Part shown: piece after piece, positions 26,201 to 34,710 of the stretch
Position numbering within the stretch: position 1 is the first letter of the stretch
How the letters are laid out: the number at the start of each line of letters is the position of its first letter
Assembly (NCBI GenBank): GCA_963848675.1
Contig: CAWKEY010000025.1
Location: 1-64,000 of the forward strand
Direction of reading: 5' to 3'
DNA from: CAWKEY01 sp963848675
Lineage (GTDB): Bacteria > Pseudomonadota > Gammaproteobacteria > Methylococcales > Methylomonadaceae
DNA length: 64,000 nt
Notes under the pieces: generated by a model
What the model saw: only the letters and a program-made list of their open reading frames with translations
Told to the model about the DNA's origin: nothing
Database searches by the model: none
Program-made: the position numbers and the translations under genes

Positions 26201-26695
26201 TCACCGCTTACGTTTCAGGCGCGCTACCTGAATCTGGTAAGTATCGTGGCAGGCTGTGCATTTGCCCATCGTTGCACTGAGTTGTTGCAACGTGTGTTTG
26301 GGGTCTTTTAAAGACTCTGCATCAGCGGCTATCAGGTCAAAATCCTTATGCATGGACATGCCCAGTTGCATAAATTCTTTAGGCAATACATCATGAAGCG
26401 GGTTTTCTGCTTTGTGTTTCATGTTAAACCCTAATGCACGGGAGTGTTCGGCTACCGCCGCCATATCGTCCTTGGCAAGTGCGCCCAAGATATTTTGTGT
26501 TCCTGCCAATAAAGAGCGCATTTCACCCAGAACATGATTGCGCTGTGATTTTGAAAGGTTCAGTACCAGACGGTTATCAGCTTCGCTGGCCATAGCAGTC
26601 ACGGTAGCCAGACCTAGCGCCAAGAGTAGCCATAGCTTGCCTTGGCGAATGTTTAAGGTTCCGGCAAACGGTTGGGTAAGGACGTTATTTTTCAT
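26201..26695 (-). CDS. Cytochrome c'-like protein
   Basis: 164 aa from the ATG at 26695; an upstream in-frame start at 26788 would place 31 odd residues before the signal peptide. The signal ends near TAMASEAD. The mature part is a four-helix protein with the haem motif CTACH (146-150) close to the C terminus, the layout of cytochrome c' and cytochrome b562-like folds. Likely periplasmic, with NO or electron-carrier roles typical of the family. Divergent from a response regulator gene. Confidence 0.8.
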   Translation of the reverse strand: MKNNVLTQPFAGTLNIRQGKLWLLLALGLATVTAMASEADNRLVLNLSKSQRNHVLGEMRSLLAGTQNILGALAKDDMAAVAEHSRALGFNMKHKAENPLHDVLPKEFMQLGMSMHKDFDLIAADAESLKDPKHTLQQLSATMGKCTACHDTYQIQVARLKRKR

Positions 26696-26847
26696 GGCGC
26701 AAGCTTCAAGGTTAATTATTAGTGTTCGATAATATACTAACGATAAAATGTTTCCTGCGGTTTTCACAAACGTAACAAGTTGTTTCAAATTGTTACATCC
26801 GGTTTGATGTACACCCTGTGATCAAGATGGTTGATAAGGAGGACTGA

Positions 26848-27564
26848 ATGAATAAGCCAGAAGACAGGCAACGGATTCTCGTCGTTGACGATGATACGGC
26901 GCTTCGCGAATTGGTGGCGGATTACCTGGGTGTCAGTGGTTACGGCGTGGAAGTGGCGGGCGATGGCGCGGCCATGCGTGCCGTATTGAGCGAACACGCC
27001 GTGGATTTGGTGGTGCTGGATCTGATGCTGCCCGGAGAAGACGGTTTGAGCCTGTTACGCTGGCTGTGCGAACATCATGGCCCGCCGGTGATCATCGTTT
27101 CCGCGCGCGGCGAGGAGGTGGATCGAGTGGTGGGTTTGGAACTGGGGGCGGATGATTATCTGGCCAAGCCCTTCGGCCCGCGTGAACTGCTCGCCCGGGT
27201 GCGCGCGGTCTTGCGTCGCAGCGGTGAAGCCGACGCGCCAGCCGACACTCAGATGATGACTTTCGGGCCGTTCCGCCTGCATCTCAACACCCATGTTTTG
27301 AGCCGTGACGGCATCGAGATTCCCCTGACTTTTGGCGAATTCAATCTGCTAAGGGTTTTTCTGGAGCACGCCGATCAAGTCCTGTCGCGCGATCATATGA
27401 TGAGCTTGCTCAAGGGTTACGAGCGTTCGCCCTTCGACCGCAGTATCGATGTGCGGGTCACTCGTTTGCGCCGCAAGATCGAACCCAAACCGGACGCCCC
27501 CGTGTATTTGCGAACGGTTTGGGGCGAGGGTTATTTGTTCACGCCCCGAGGCGAGGAGGGCTAG
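26848..27564 (+). CDS. OmpR-family response regulator
   Basis: 238 aa. Receiver domain with acidic pocket DDD (14-16), phospho-acceptor Asp58 (LVVLDLMLPG) and the conserved Lys in YLAKPFGP; C-terminal winged helix (residues 140-235) ending GYLFTP. RBS AAGGAGGAC. The stop overlaps the kinase GTG start (TAGTG). Divergent from the cytochrome c' gene and next to the copper/haem genes, which it probably regulates. Confidence 0.93.
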   Translation: MNKPEDRQRILVVDDDTALRELVADYLGVSGYGVEVAGDGAAMRAVLSEHAVDLVVLDLMLPGEDGLSLLRWLCEHHGPPVIIVSARGEEVDRVVGLELGADDYLAKPFGPRELLARVRAVLRRSGEADAPADTQMMTFGPFRLHLNTHVLSRDGIEIPLTFGEFNLLRVFLEHADQVLSRDHMMSLLKGYERSPFDRSIDVRVTRLRRKIEPKPDAPVYLRTVWGEGYLFTPRGEEG

Positions 27565-28916
27565 TGAAATCGCGGTCTTCCCTGTTTCGGCGCACCGCAC
27601 TGACCGTAGCGGCCGGGCTGCTGATTTTTCAAATCGCCTCCGCTGCGGCAATGTTTGTCAATTTGGTATTGCCGCTTGCCCACCGTTCCGCGGACGATCT
27701 GGCTGATTTACTGATCTTGTCGGCGCGTATCTGGGGCGAATTGCCGCCGGAAAAGCGCCCAGCTTTTGAGATGGAGCTACGAGCAAAATATGGGCTGAAT
27801 CTACTGGAATCCCGAACCCCGCTGCCTGAAGAAATCGGTTTTTATCCTTACATCCGCTTCCTCCGCACAGCTCTTACTGCCCGCCTCGCTCCCGGCCAAG
27901 CCCCGCGATTGTCGGAAGATGCGCACAAACACTTTCAAGTGGAATTTACCCAGGGAGGACGACGGCTGTGCTTCGAATTTTCCAAGGCCAGAGTCACGCC
28001 GCGCCCGAGCTGGGCGCTGGCATGGATTGCCCTGTCCGGTGTCTTGGCGACCCTATGCCTGGCGTGGCTGCTGGCCCGGCGGGTCACTGCGCCGGTGGCT
28101 AGCTTGGCGGAGTCCGCGAGGCGGATCGGCAGCGGCGGGCAAATAAAATTGCTGTCTGAAACCGGCGATGCCGAATTCGCCGATCTGGCGCGCGTGTTCA
28201 ACGAAACATCCCGTCAACTTCAGGCTCAACGAGAGAATCAGACCACCCTGCTGGTCGGTATTTCCCATGACCTGCGCAGCCCGCTGGCGCGCATGAAAAT
28301 GGCTTTGGGACTACTGGCAGAAGAAAGCACATCGCCGCTGCTGCCGCGCATGGAGCGCGACATTGCCGAAATGGACGAACTGATTGGCGCACAGCTGGAA
28401 CTGGCACGCGCCCAGGAAGCCGAGCAGACTGAAATAACCGACGTCGATGCGCTACTGATCGATTTGGTGGAAGCCGCCGAGACTCAGGCACCGAGCCGAT
28501 TGCAACTGCGTGCCGACGCTCCATCTTGTGTGGCTGTGCTCGCCCCCATAGCCTTACGGCGCTGCATCGGCAATTTGCTGGACAACGCCTTGCGCTACAG
28601 CGGCGAAAGTAAAATCCAGGTGGTGCGGAAGCGCATCAAGGGCAGGATTTTCATCGGTGTGCGAGATTATGGCCCCGACATTCCGCCGCAGCTAGCGGGA
28701 GCCGTGTTTCGCCCCTTCTATCGAATTGAATCCTCACGCAATCGTACTACCGGCGGCAGTGGCTTGGGTCTGGCCATTACCCGGCAACTCGCCGAAACTC
28801 ATGGATGGAAAGTGGCGCTCAAATCACGCAGGGGCGGAGGCGTTTGCTTTTGGGTGCTGATTCCAGTTGGAGAACGGGTGGGGGTGAGGGATTCAAATGA
28901 TGAGGAATTCAAATAA
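27564..28916 (+). CDS. Sensor histidine kinase partner
   Basis: 450 aa from a GTG overlapping the regulator's stop codon. Two membrane spans (about 12-37 and 152-172) enclose a periplasmic loop of about 115 residues; then HAMP, HisKA with His235 (GISHDLRSP) and HATPase with DNALRY and GSGLGLAI. Overall layout resembles EnvZ-type kinases. The loop has no recognisable metal-binding cluster, so the stimulus is unknown. The reading frame that would begin 45 bp earlier lies inside the regulator gene and is unlikely. Confidence 0.92.
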   Translation: MKSRSSLFRRTALTVAAGLLIFQIASAAAMFVNLVLPLAHRSADDLADLLILSARIWGELPPEKRPAFEMELRAKYGLNLLESRTPLPEEIGFYPYIRFLRTALTARLAPGQAPRLSEDAHKHFQVEFTQGGRRLCFEFSKARVTPRPSWALAWIALSGVLATLCLAWLLARRVTAPVASLAESARRIGSGGQIKLLSETGDAEFADLARVFNETSRQLQAQRENQTTLLVGISHDLRSPLARMKMALGLLAEESTSPLLPRMERDIAEMDELIGAQLELARAQEAEQTEITDVDALLIDLVEAAETQAPSRLQLRADAPSCVAVLAPIALRRCIGNLLDNALRYSGESKIQVVRKRIKGRIFIGVRDYGPDIPPQLAGAVFRPFYRIESSRNRTTGGSGLGLAITRQLAETHGWKVALKSRRGGGVCFWVLIPVGERVGVRDSNDEEFK

Positions 28917-28947
28917 TGGCGTTACACCACCAAAAGACCTCTTGTTT

Positions 28948-29469
28948 TTATTTCAAAGGCGGCGGCGGTGGCAATCCAGGTGGCGGGGGAGGAATCTGTA
29001 CCGGCGATCTTGCCGGCGCTGTTTGGGTTTCATAGATGAATTGCCCCGAAACCGGAACACGATGACCTTTGGCGTACATGCATTGAATATAGGCATGATC
29101 ATAATCTTGCTGGGTCGCATAACCCGCTCTCCTGCCTTCACCGCTACCCACTAAACTACCGGCCACCAAACCGGTTCCAGCGCCTATTGCCGCACCTGTG
29201 CCGCCGCCCATTGCCGCCCCTGCCGCCGCGCCAAGTGCAGTGCCGGCAACAGCGCTGCCAACCTGACTATCCACTGCCGCCTGGTTAGCGGTTGCCCCGC
29301 CTACTTGTCCGCTCGCAAACTGCTGACATACATAATCATCCTGACGGAATTGTTCAAACGACATACCCGTACCGGGCAGCACCATGACACTGGGGCCGGC
29401 CGGCATGTAGGCACAGCCGGACAGCAAAGCCATAACGGCAAATCCTGTAAAATTTTTTTGATAATTCAT
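28948..29469 (-). CDS. Glycine-zipper lipoprotein
   Basis: 173 aa. Lipobox LLSGC at Cys19. The middle has repeated GxxxG motifs (GTALGAAAGAAMGGG, GAAIGAGTGLVAGSLVG), a glycine zipper that inserts in membranes. The C terminus ends in a proline tract (PPPPPGLPPPPP). Similar YMGG-like outer membrane lipoproteins are common and poorly understood. Its Tyr/Asp-rich part (EQFRQDDYVCQQFA) is typical of the group. Confidence 0.82.
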   Translation of the reverse strand: MNYQKNFTGFAVMALLSGCAYMPAGPSVMVLPGTGMSFEQFRQDDYVCQQFASGQVGGATANQAAVDSQVGSAVAGTALGAAAGAAMGGGTGAAIGAGTGLVAGSLVGSGEGRRAGYATQQDYDHAYIQCMYAKGHRVPVSGQFIYETQTAPARSPVQIPPPPPGLPPPPPLK

Positions 29470-29484
29470 GACGGCTCTTTCCTG

Positions 29485-29853
29485 TTATCTGAGCGATGGG
29501 GGTGCCGGGTCAACCTGCAGCCAACCGGATGGGCATTCTTTAATGTACGGATAATAGCCTTCCGGATTGCTGCAATAGTACCAATATCCTGCCGGAAGTT
29601 GCTGCGTCGATTGCGGCGCGCCGCGCTCGATATAGACCGGCGGGCTAGACGGAACCGTCACGATTTCCGGCTGGTAATAGGGATAATAGTAGGGATAAGG
29701 GTAATAATACGGCCTGGGATACCAGGGTACGCCCAAATAAAAACTAAACCGCGAGTGAGGATAGTAACCACCCCGTGGGTGGGCCTCAACTCCAAGACTA
29801 AAAGCCATTGCTGAAACCGCCAGCATGGCTGAAAACAGCTTCATTTTTAACAT
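29485..29853 (-). CDS. Exported Tyr/Pro-rich protein
   Basis: 122 aa from the ATG at 29853, which follows GAGG at a suitable distance. Signal peptide ends near GVEAHP. The mature protein is rich in Tyr and Pro (YPRPYYYPYPYYYPYYQP), then has GYWYYCSNPEGYYPYIKECPSGW, a two-cysteine motif common to a family of small secreted proteins in methanotrophs and other proteobacteria. Function unknown; probably envelope-associated. Confidence 0.78.
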   Translation of the reverse strand: MLKMKLFSAMLAVSAMAFSLGVEAHPRGGYYPHSRFSFYLGVPWYPRPYYYPYPYYYPYYQPEIVTVPSSPPVYIERGAPQSTQQLPAGYWYYCSNPEGYYPYIKECPSGWLQVDPAPPSLR

Positions 29854-30052
29854 GCTCACTACCTCAACGCCTTGGCTTGAACTTCAATTGTCGATGAATT
29901 AGGTCTTTTTATGGGTATTTTGTTCAAAAGATTCGCAGCTCGCCGATTGACGTTTACGCCTGGATCAAAATTCCCGGCATCGGTTGCAGCCTTCGATTTG
30001 TGCAATGGGTCTGGTAAATCCTGGGTACTAAATTTGCTCGGTGCGTAAGCCC

Positions 30053-30541
30053 TTAGCGCCGGTAACCATAGCCCGGATTCGGCACTACGATATAGCCCCC
30101 GGGGTGTCTGCGGTAAAACGTAGTGCCGACAAGGAAATAAGGCTGGCCGTGCCAATGGATGGACTGATGCAGTCTTGGCAGTGTGGCGATAATAGCGCCA
30201 AGCGGTGCCTCGACGACGACATAGCCACCGCCGTAAGGCCGGTAAAAGAAGCCGTCGAAAAAGTAATATTCGGCAGCATTAACAAAAACCCTGCTATGGC
30301 CGTAAGGCAAGGGATTAACCCGGTAACCGGGTTTGTAATAGTGCTGGTAGTAAGGCGCCGGAACATTGCGGTAGTTGCCGGCACGCTGCCGCCCTTTAGA
30401 GTGATGAGCGGGCGGTTTTTGCCAATGCGTGTACGGTGCGCCTCGATGCGAAGGCGGCCGGTTACCGGCAAAAACGGCTGTTTGACTGGCTAGCATCATC
30501 AGGCCGATCAAGCATAGAATTTTGAATTTTGGCATGTTCAT
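30053..30541 (-). CDS. Exported DUF6515-like protein
   Basis: About 162 aa. Signal peptide ending near AVFAGN, a His/Pro/Tyr-rich linker, then YYFFDGFFYRPYGGGYVVVEAP with LGAIIATLP and QPYFLVGTTFYRR, which match the DUF6515 pattern of paired small beta domains. Start taken as the ATG at 30541 (MNMPKF). An in-frame earlier start would add five residues. The 194 bp downstream hold a further coding-like stretch in another frame. Confidence 0.75.
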   Translation of the reverse strand: MNMPKFKILCLIGLMMLASQTAVFAGNRPPSHRGAPYTHWQKPPAHHSKGRQRAGNYRNVPAPYYQHYYKPGYRVNPLPYGHSRVFVNAAEYYFFDGFFYRPYGGGYVVVEAPLGAIIATLPRLHQSIHWHGQPYFLVGTTFYRRHPGGYIVVPNPGYGYRR

Positions 30542-30629
30542 GTTTGTCTGCCTCAAAGAAGCCTGTTAAAGCATATAGCGCCGGCCCCGGTTAGGGGACG
30601 CAGCGCTTTTAATGCAGAGTGAGGTGCTA

Positions 30630-30983
30630 TCAATTTGGGGTATCAACTGGTTTTTTATTTTTCCATTCATCATGGCGTTTTTGCCATTGCTCATGACGCT
30701 GTTTTTTTAATTCGTCGTACTTTGCCTGCTGTTCGGGCGTTAACACTTTCTGTATACGCGCTTGGGTTTCCTGATGAATGGCCTCGAATTTTTCCCGCTG
30801 TTCTTTAAAAATAACTTCCAGCTGGCTTTTTTGTTCAGCATTCAAATCCAGGTCTTTGGCCATGCGTTCCACTCTGTCGCCCCGGTGACCTTCAGATCGG
30901 TCTCCATAGCCACCGCCTGGAAATGCAGCTACAGTCAAAGGCAGGGTTAACGCCAGCGCGAGGGTGATGATTTTTTTGTTCAT
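30630..30983 (-). CDS. Spy/CpxP-family periplasmic chaperone-like protein
   Basis: 117 aa. Signal peptide ends near TVAAFP. The mature part is helical, with the LTxxQ-like motifs DLNAEQKSQLEVIF and LTPEQQAKYDELKKQR that define the Spy/CpxP family. These bind unfolded proteins or sensor kinases in the periplasm and are induced by envelope or metal stress. In E. coli spy is regulated by BaeSR, and here BaeSR-like genes lie directly upstream on the same strand, so the link seems conserved. Confidence 0.85.
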   Translation of the reverse strand: MNKKIITLALALTLPLTVAAFPGGGYGDRSEGHRGDRVERMAKDLDLNAEQKSQLEVIFKEQREKFEAIHQETQARIQKVLTPEQQAKYDELKKQRHEQWQKRHDEWKNKKPVDTPN

Positions 30984-31097
30984 GTTAAGTCTCTCATTGA
31001 TTGGGAAAAATCAAACGGTTTATCGCCGTTTTCGATGTCTACTTTACTGGTGAAAAGCGCAAACAATAGGTAGCTATTGTGAAAATAATGTGCAAAT

Positions 31098-31796
31098 TTA
31101 ATTATCGTCAAGCGGTTGCGGATCATAACGATAACCGGCCCCGTACACCGAATGAATCAGCTCCTGGTCTGGCAGCAGTTCAGACAGTTTTTTTCTGAGT
31201 TTTTTGATATGGCTGTCGATAGTGCGATCCGAGACGATACGTTGATCGGAATAAATCAGATCCATTAGCCTGGACCGGGACAAGATGCGCCCGGGTTGCC
31301 TGTACAATGCCTGCAACAGTTGAAATTCAACTGTGGTTAATTCGATGTCATGGCCTGAGGCCAACACCCGGAAACTATGGGCATCCAAGGTTATGATTTG
31401 CTGCTGATGATCATCCGCAGTTTGGGGCTTCACTCGTCGCAATACCGCTTTGACGCGGGCAACCATTTCCCGCGGACTGAAAGGCTTGCAAATATAGTCG
31501 TCGGCACCCATCTCCAGGCCCAGCAGGCGATCGATTTCCTCGATGCGGGCGGTGACCATGATGATGGGCACGCTGCTAAACTTTCGGATTTCGCGGCAGA
31601 TCGTCAGTCCATCGCAGCCGGGTAACATTAAATCCAGCAAAATAAGATCAGTATGGTGTTGTTTAAGCCACGGAATGACAGCATCGCCATTGCTTAGGGT
31701 ATCGGTGGCGAAACCGGCATTATGCAAATAATCCGCGGCCAGTTTGGCCAGTTTTTCTTCATCCTCAACGATCAAAATACGGCTTGCTTCGGTCAT
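31098..31796 (-). CDS. baeR: OmpR-family response regulator, BaeR-like
   Basis: 232 aa. Receiver with EDEE (11-14), phospho-acceptor Asp55 (LILLDLMLPG) and the Lys in YICKPFSP; winged helix with DRTIDSHIKKLRKKL and GYRYDP. The kinase gene ends 2 bp upstream, so they are cotranscribed. BaeR assignment rests on similarity of both proteins and on the adjacent Spy-like gene; other OmpR subfamilies are possible. Confidence 0.85.
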   Translation of the reverse strand: MTEASRILIVEDEEKLAKLAADYLHNAGFATDTLSNGDAVIPWLKQHHTDLILLDLMLPGCDGLTICREIRKFSSVPIIMVTARIEEIDRLLGLEMGADDYICKPFSPREMVARVKAVLRRVKPQTADDHQQQIITLDAHSFRVLASGHDIELTTVEFQLLQALYRQPGRILSRSRLMDLIYSDQRIVSDRTIDSHIKKLRKKLSELLPDQELIHSVYGAGYRYDPQPLDDN

Positions 31797-31798
31797 CG

Positions 31799-33241
31799 TT
31801 ATGCCTGCGCCGGAAATTCAATGTGAATGGCGAGCCCGCCCAGGGCGGAAGCCCGCGTCTGAATGACGCCGTTATGCGCGGCAACGATGTTACTACAGAT
31901 CGCCAGACCGAGTCCCGCGCCGCCGTGATGCCTGCTGCGCGAACTTTCGACCCGGTAAAAGCGGTCGAACAATTTGTCTCGTTCCTGTTCGGGCACGCCG
32001 GGCGCGCTATCGGCAATATCGATCAGCAGGGTATTGGCTTTTTTGGCAACCGTGATCTGCACACGGCCGCTGCTGTCGGTATAGTTGGCGCTATTGTTCA
32101 GCAAATTCCGGAACAGTTGTGACAAGCGATCTGCGTCAGCATACAAGCTGATGGGCCCTGGCGTGTTGTCGATCAACTGAACGCTCAGCTGTTTTTTGGT
32201 GAATTCCGGCATCAGCGCGGCCAGATCCTCTTTGAGGATTGCCACCGGGTCAGTCAGCCTTTTGCGATAGGTTAACGCGCCTTGATCGGAGAGCGCCAAC
32301 TGATAAAGATCCTCCGTTAAGCGATTAAGGCGCATGACATCGCCAAACAGAGAATCGACTGCTGCGCGGGTCAACGGGCGGATGCCGTCTTGCAAGGCTT
32401 CCAGTTCGCCGCGCAAGACCGTCAAAGGCGTACGCAGTTCATGGGAAATATCGGCGACCCAACGCCGCCTGGCCTGCTCCGACTGCTCAAGAGCGGCCGC
32501 CATATCGTTAAAGTCCCGGGCCAATTGCCCCATTTCGTCGCCTGATTCGACCGGCAAGCGAACACTATAACGGCCTACCGCCAAAGCCTTGGCGGCAGCA
32601 GTGATACGCTTGATTGGCCGGCCCAGGGCGTATGCGAGTACCAGCGCCAACACGGCGGAGAGCGCAACCATCAACAGTGCAATCCAGACGAAGGCCTTGG
32701 CTTGCCCTTCGATAAACCGCAGTTCGCCAATTTGGTTGACCGGTTTTCCGGGCAACAGGCCCAGAAAACCGACGACGTGTTGCTGATAACGAATAGGCTG
32801 CAGCGTCAATTGGGCCAGCGCCTCCTGGCGGCCAAAAATTATCGATTTATCGGCGCGTAATAACATCACCCGCAGTTCCAATGGCATGAAGCGTCTTTTT
32901 TCATTTGTCTCGGCCCCGGCAGGAGGCCAGCTGTTGTTCGGTTCGTTCAGCGTCTTTTCCATCCAGGGTGCCGGATGCCGGTGACGACGAGTATCGGATT
33001 GCAGCAGCAACTGAATCCATTGCCGTTTATTGCCGGCCAGCGTCTCCCAACTGCCGGCGTCGGCATAATATTCGCTGAGCCCTTCGATCAGGTTATCCAC
33101 ACGCTCGCGCTGCCGCGATTCAATAAACTCGTTAAAGCCACGATCCAGCGACCAGCGCATAAACACATACATGCCGGCAACGACCAGCAGCGTGGTCAGC
33201 AGGAAACTTAAAAATAATTTGACGCGGATTGATTTGGGCAC
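31799..33241 (-). CDS. baeS: Sensor histidine kinase, BaeS-like
   Basis: 480 aa. Two membrane spans (about 8-28 and 183-206) around a large periplasmic domain, HAMP (GRPIKRITAAAKALAVG), HisKA with His267 (ADISHELRTPL) and HATPase with NLLNNSANYT and GGAGLGLAI. The length and motif spacing match BaeS, which responds to envelope damage. First gene of the baeSR-like operon; no clear Bae box was identified upstream. Confidence 0.87.
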   Translation of the reverse strand: MPKSIRVKLFLSFLLTTLLVVAGMYVFMRWSLDRGFNEFIESRQRERVDNLIEGLSEYYADAGSWETLAGNKRQWIQLLLQSDTRRHRHPAPWMEKTLNEPNNSWPPAGAETNEKRRFMPLELRVMLLRADKSIIFGRQEALAQLTLQPIRYQQHVVGFLGLLPGKPVNQIGELRFIEGQAKAFVWIALLMVALSAVLALVLAYALGRPIKRITAAAKALAVGRYSVRLPVESGDEMGQLARDFNDMAAALEQSEQARRRWVADISHELRTPLTVLRGELEALQDGIRPLTRAAVDSLFGDVMRLNRLTEDLYQLALSDQGALTYRKRLTDPVAILKEDLAALMPEFTKKQLSVQLIDNTPGPISLYADADRLSQLFRNLLNNSANYTDSSGRVQITVAKKANTLLIDIADSAPGVPEQERDKLFDRFYRVESSRSRHHGGAGLGLAICSNIVAAHNGVIQTRASALGGLAIHIEFPAQA

Positions 33242-33348
33242 GAGATAGCTCTGTTGCTGGGTAGCCTATTGTCGCGTGCAAATGTGCAAAAAATATGAAG
33301 TTAAAGCTGGCTGTACTCGTCTTTTCGCTGCCCATCACTAATCCTTTG

Positions 33349-34710
33349 CTATTCCGGCAATTCTCCAAGCCGTTTGCCGACGCGGTACAAACTCCAGGCC
33401 AATACCAACACCATCAGACCAATCGCCACGCCCAGAAACAGTCTGCTGTTCAACCAGTTGCTAAAATCCAGCATGTCCTCAACCGACAGGGTGGCTTCCG
33501 GCCCTAATGCGGCAGCAGTGCTTTGGTAGCCTCGGCGCAGCAATTCCTGAATCGGTGCCGTGTCGTAACGAGGCGGGTCGGCTTTGTCCGAGCCGTAGTG
33601 TAATTGGTAGCTTTTGCCAGCTTGCGGCAGGAATAATAACTGATAGCCGTTGCCGACGCCGCTGACTGACGCGATCTCCAGCGGCGGATTGTCCTGATCA
33701 TGGATGACGATGCGGTAATGGGGCTGACGTTGTTCGGGGAATGACACGGTGCTTTGTTCGTGGTTGATGTCCTGGAAATGCAGCGCTTCCAGCGTCGCAC
33801 TGCCGATGCTTTGCATGCGGGTTTCGATGCCGTGTTGCAGCAGGATTTGTACTTCGGCGGTGCGATTGAAATTGGCAGTGACTGTTTGCAGCTTGAAACC
33901 GGTCAATGGTTGCCGCTGCGTGTCGATGTCAATCAGGCTGGTTTTGTGCTCGGTATCCCGGCTGATTTTGAACGCGGCAACCGGATAATCGAACTGTTGT
34001 TCGGCTTCCGGCAGAGTTTCAGATTGGTTGTGCCAAAAATCGATGCGTTCGATATGCAAGGGCTCGTTATACAGATCGACTTTTTCACTACGCTGCTGTT
34101 CTTCGGCACCGCGCAAGGTTCGAGTCAACTCCAATAATTCAGCCGTGCGGGTTTGGCTGGCTTTGGCGACGACGATCTTGAAATGCCGGTAACTATTGAC
34201 CGGCAAGACGATGTCGCGGTTGCCCACTGCCATGTAGCGCGAGTAGTCGTAAATCGTCGCGTTGTTGACCACTAGCTGCCAGTCCTTGCCATCGGCGGAG
34301 CCATGAATTTGCAAACTGTATTCGAAATCGCGCTGCGCGGTGACCACGCTCAGACCGTCGGCGTTGGCGGCGTCCTTTTCCAGATTGATTGTGATGACGA
34401 TGCCATCGTCGCCAATTTTCTGTAAGGCCTGGGTTGAACTGCGACTGGATAGACGCTGGAGCACAGTTTTCCGGCTGGCGCTTTTTTGCAGCAGATAAGG
34501 GGTTTCGACGCCGTCCTGATCGGTCAGACGCAAGTCGCGAAAGCCGGAGGCGCTGTTGTTGTAGACCGAGCTGTCCAGGGCCACAGCCAGTAGCGTTTGC
34601 CCGCCATTATCGGGGTGGACGATAGGCCGGTTAAACCGGTAATTCGAAGAGTCGGCGGCGAAGGCTTGGGTTAAAAACAAGCTGGCGAACAGGACAATTT
34701 TGGTGATCAT
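33349..34710 (-). CDS. DUF3999 exported/membrane-anchored protein
   Basis: 453 aa from the ATG at 34710, whose ATGA overlaps the stop of the upstream DUF2339 gene; starts further upstream lie inside that gene and are unlikely. Signal peptide MITKIVLFASLFLTQAFAA, a large beta-rich periplasmic domain, and one C-terminal span (FLGVAIGLMVLVLAWSLYRVG). DUF3999 and DUF2339 are regular partners of unknown function. Confidence 0.85.
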   Translation of the reverse strand: MITKIVLFASLFLTQAFAADSSNYRFNRPIVHPDNGGQTLLAVALDSSVYNNSASGFRDLRLTDQDGVETPYLLQKSASRKTVLQRLSSRSSTQALQKIGDDGIVITINLEKDAANADGLSVVTAQRDFEYSLQIHGSADGKDWQLVVNNATIYDYSRYMAVGNRDIVLPVNSYRHFKIVVAKASQTRTAELLELTRTLRGAEEQQRSEKVDLYNEPLHIERIDFWHNQSETLPEAEQQFDYPVAAFKISRDTEHKTSLIDIDTQRQPLTGFKLQTVTANFNRTAEVQILLQHGIETRMQSIGSATLEALHFQDINHEQSTVSFPEQRQPHYRIVIHDQDNPPLEIASVSGVGNGYQLLFLPQAGKSYQLHYGSDKADPPRYDTAPIQELLRRGYQSTAAALGPEATLSVEDMLDFSNWLNSRLFLGVAIGLMVLVLAWSLYRVGKRLGELPE

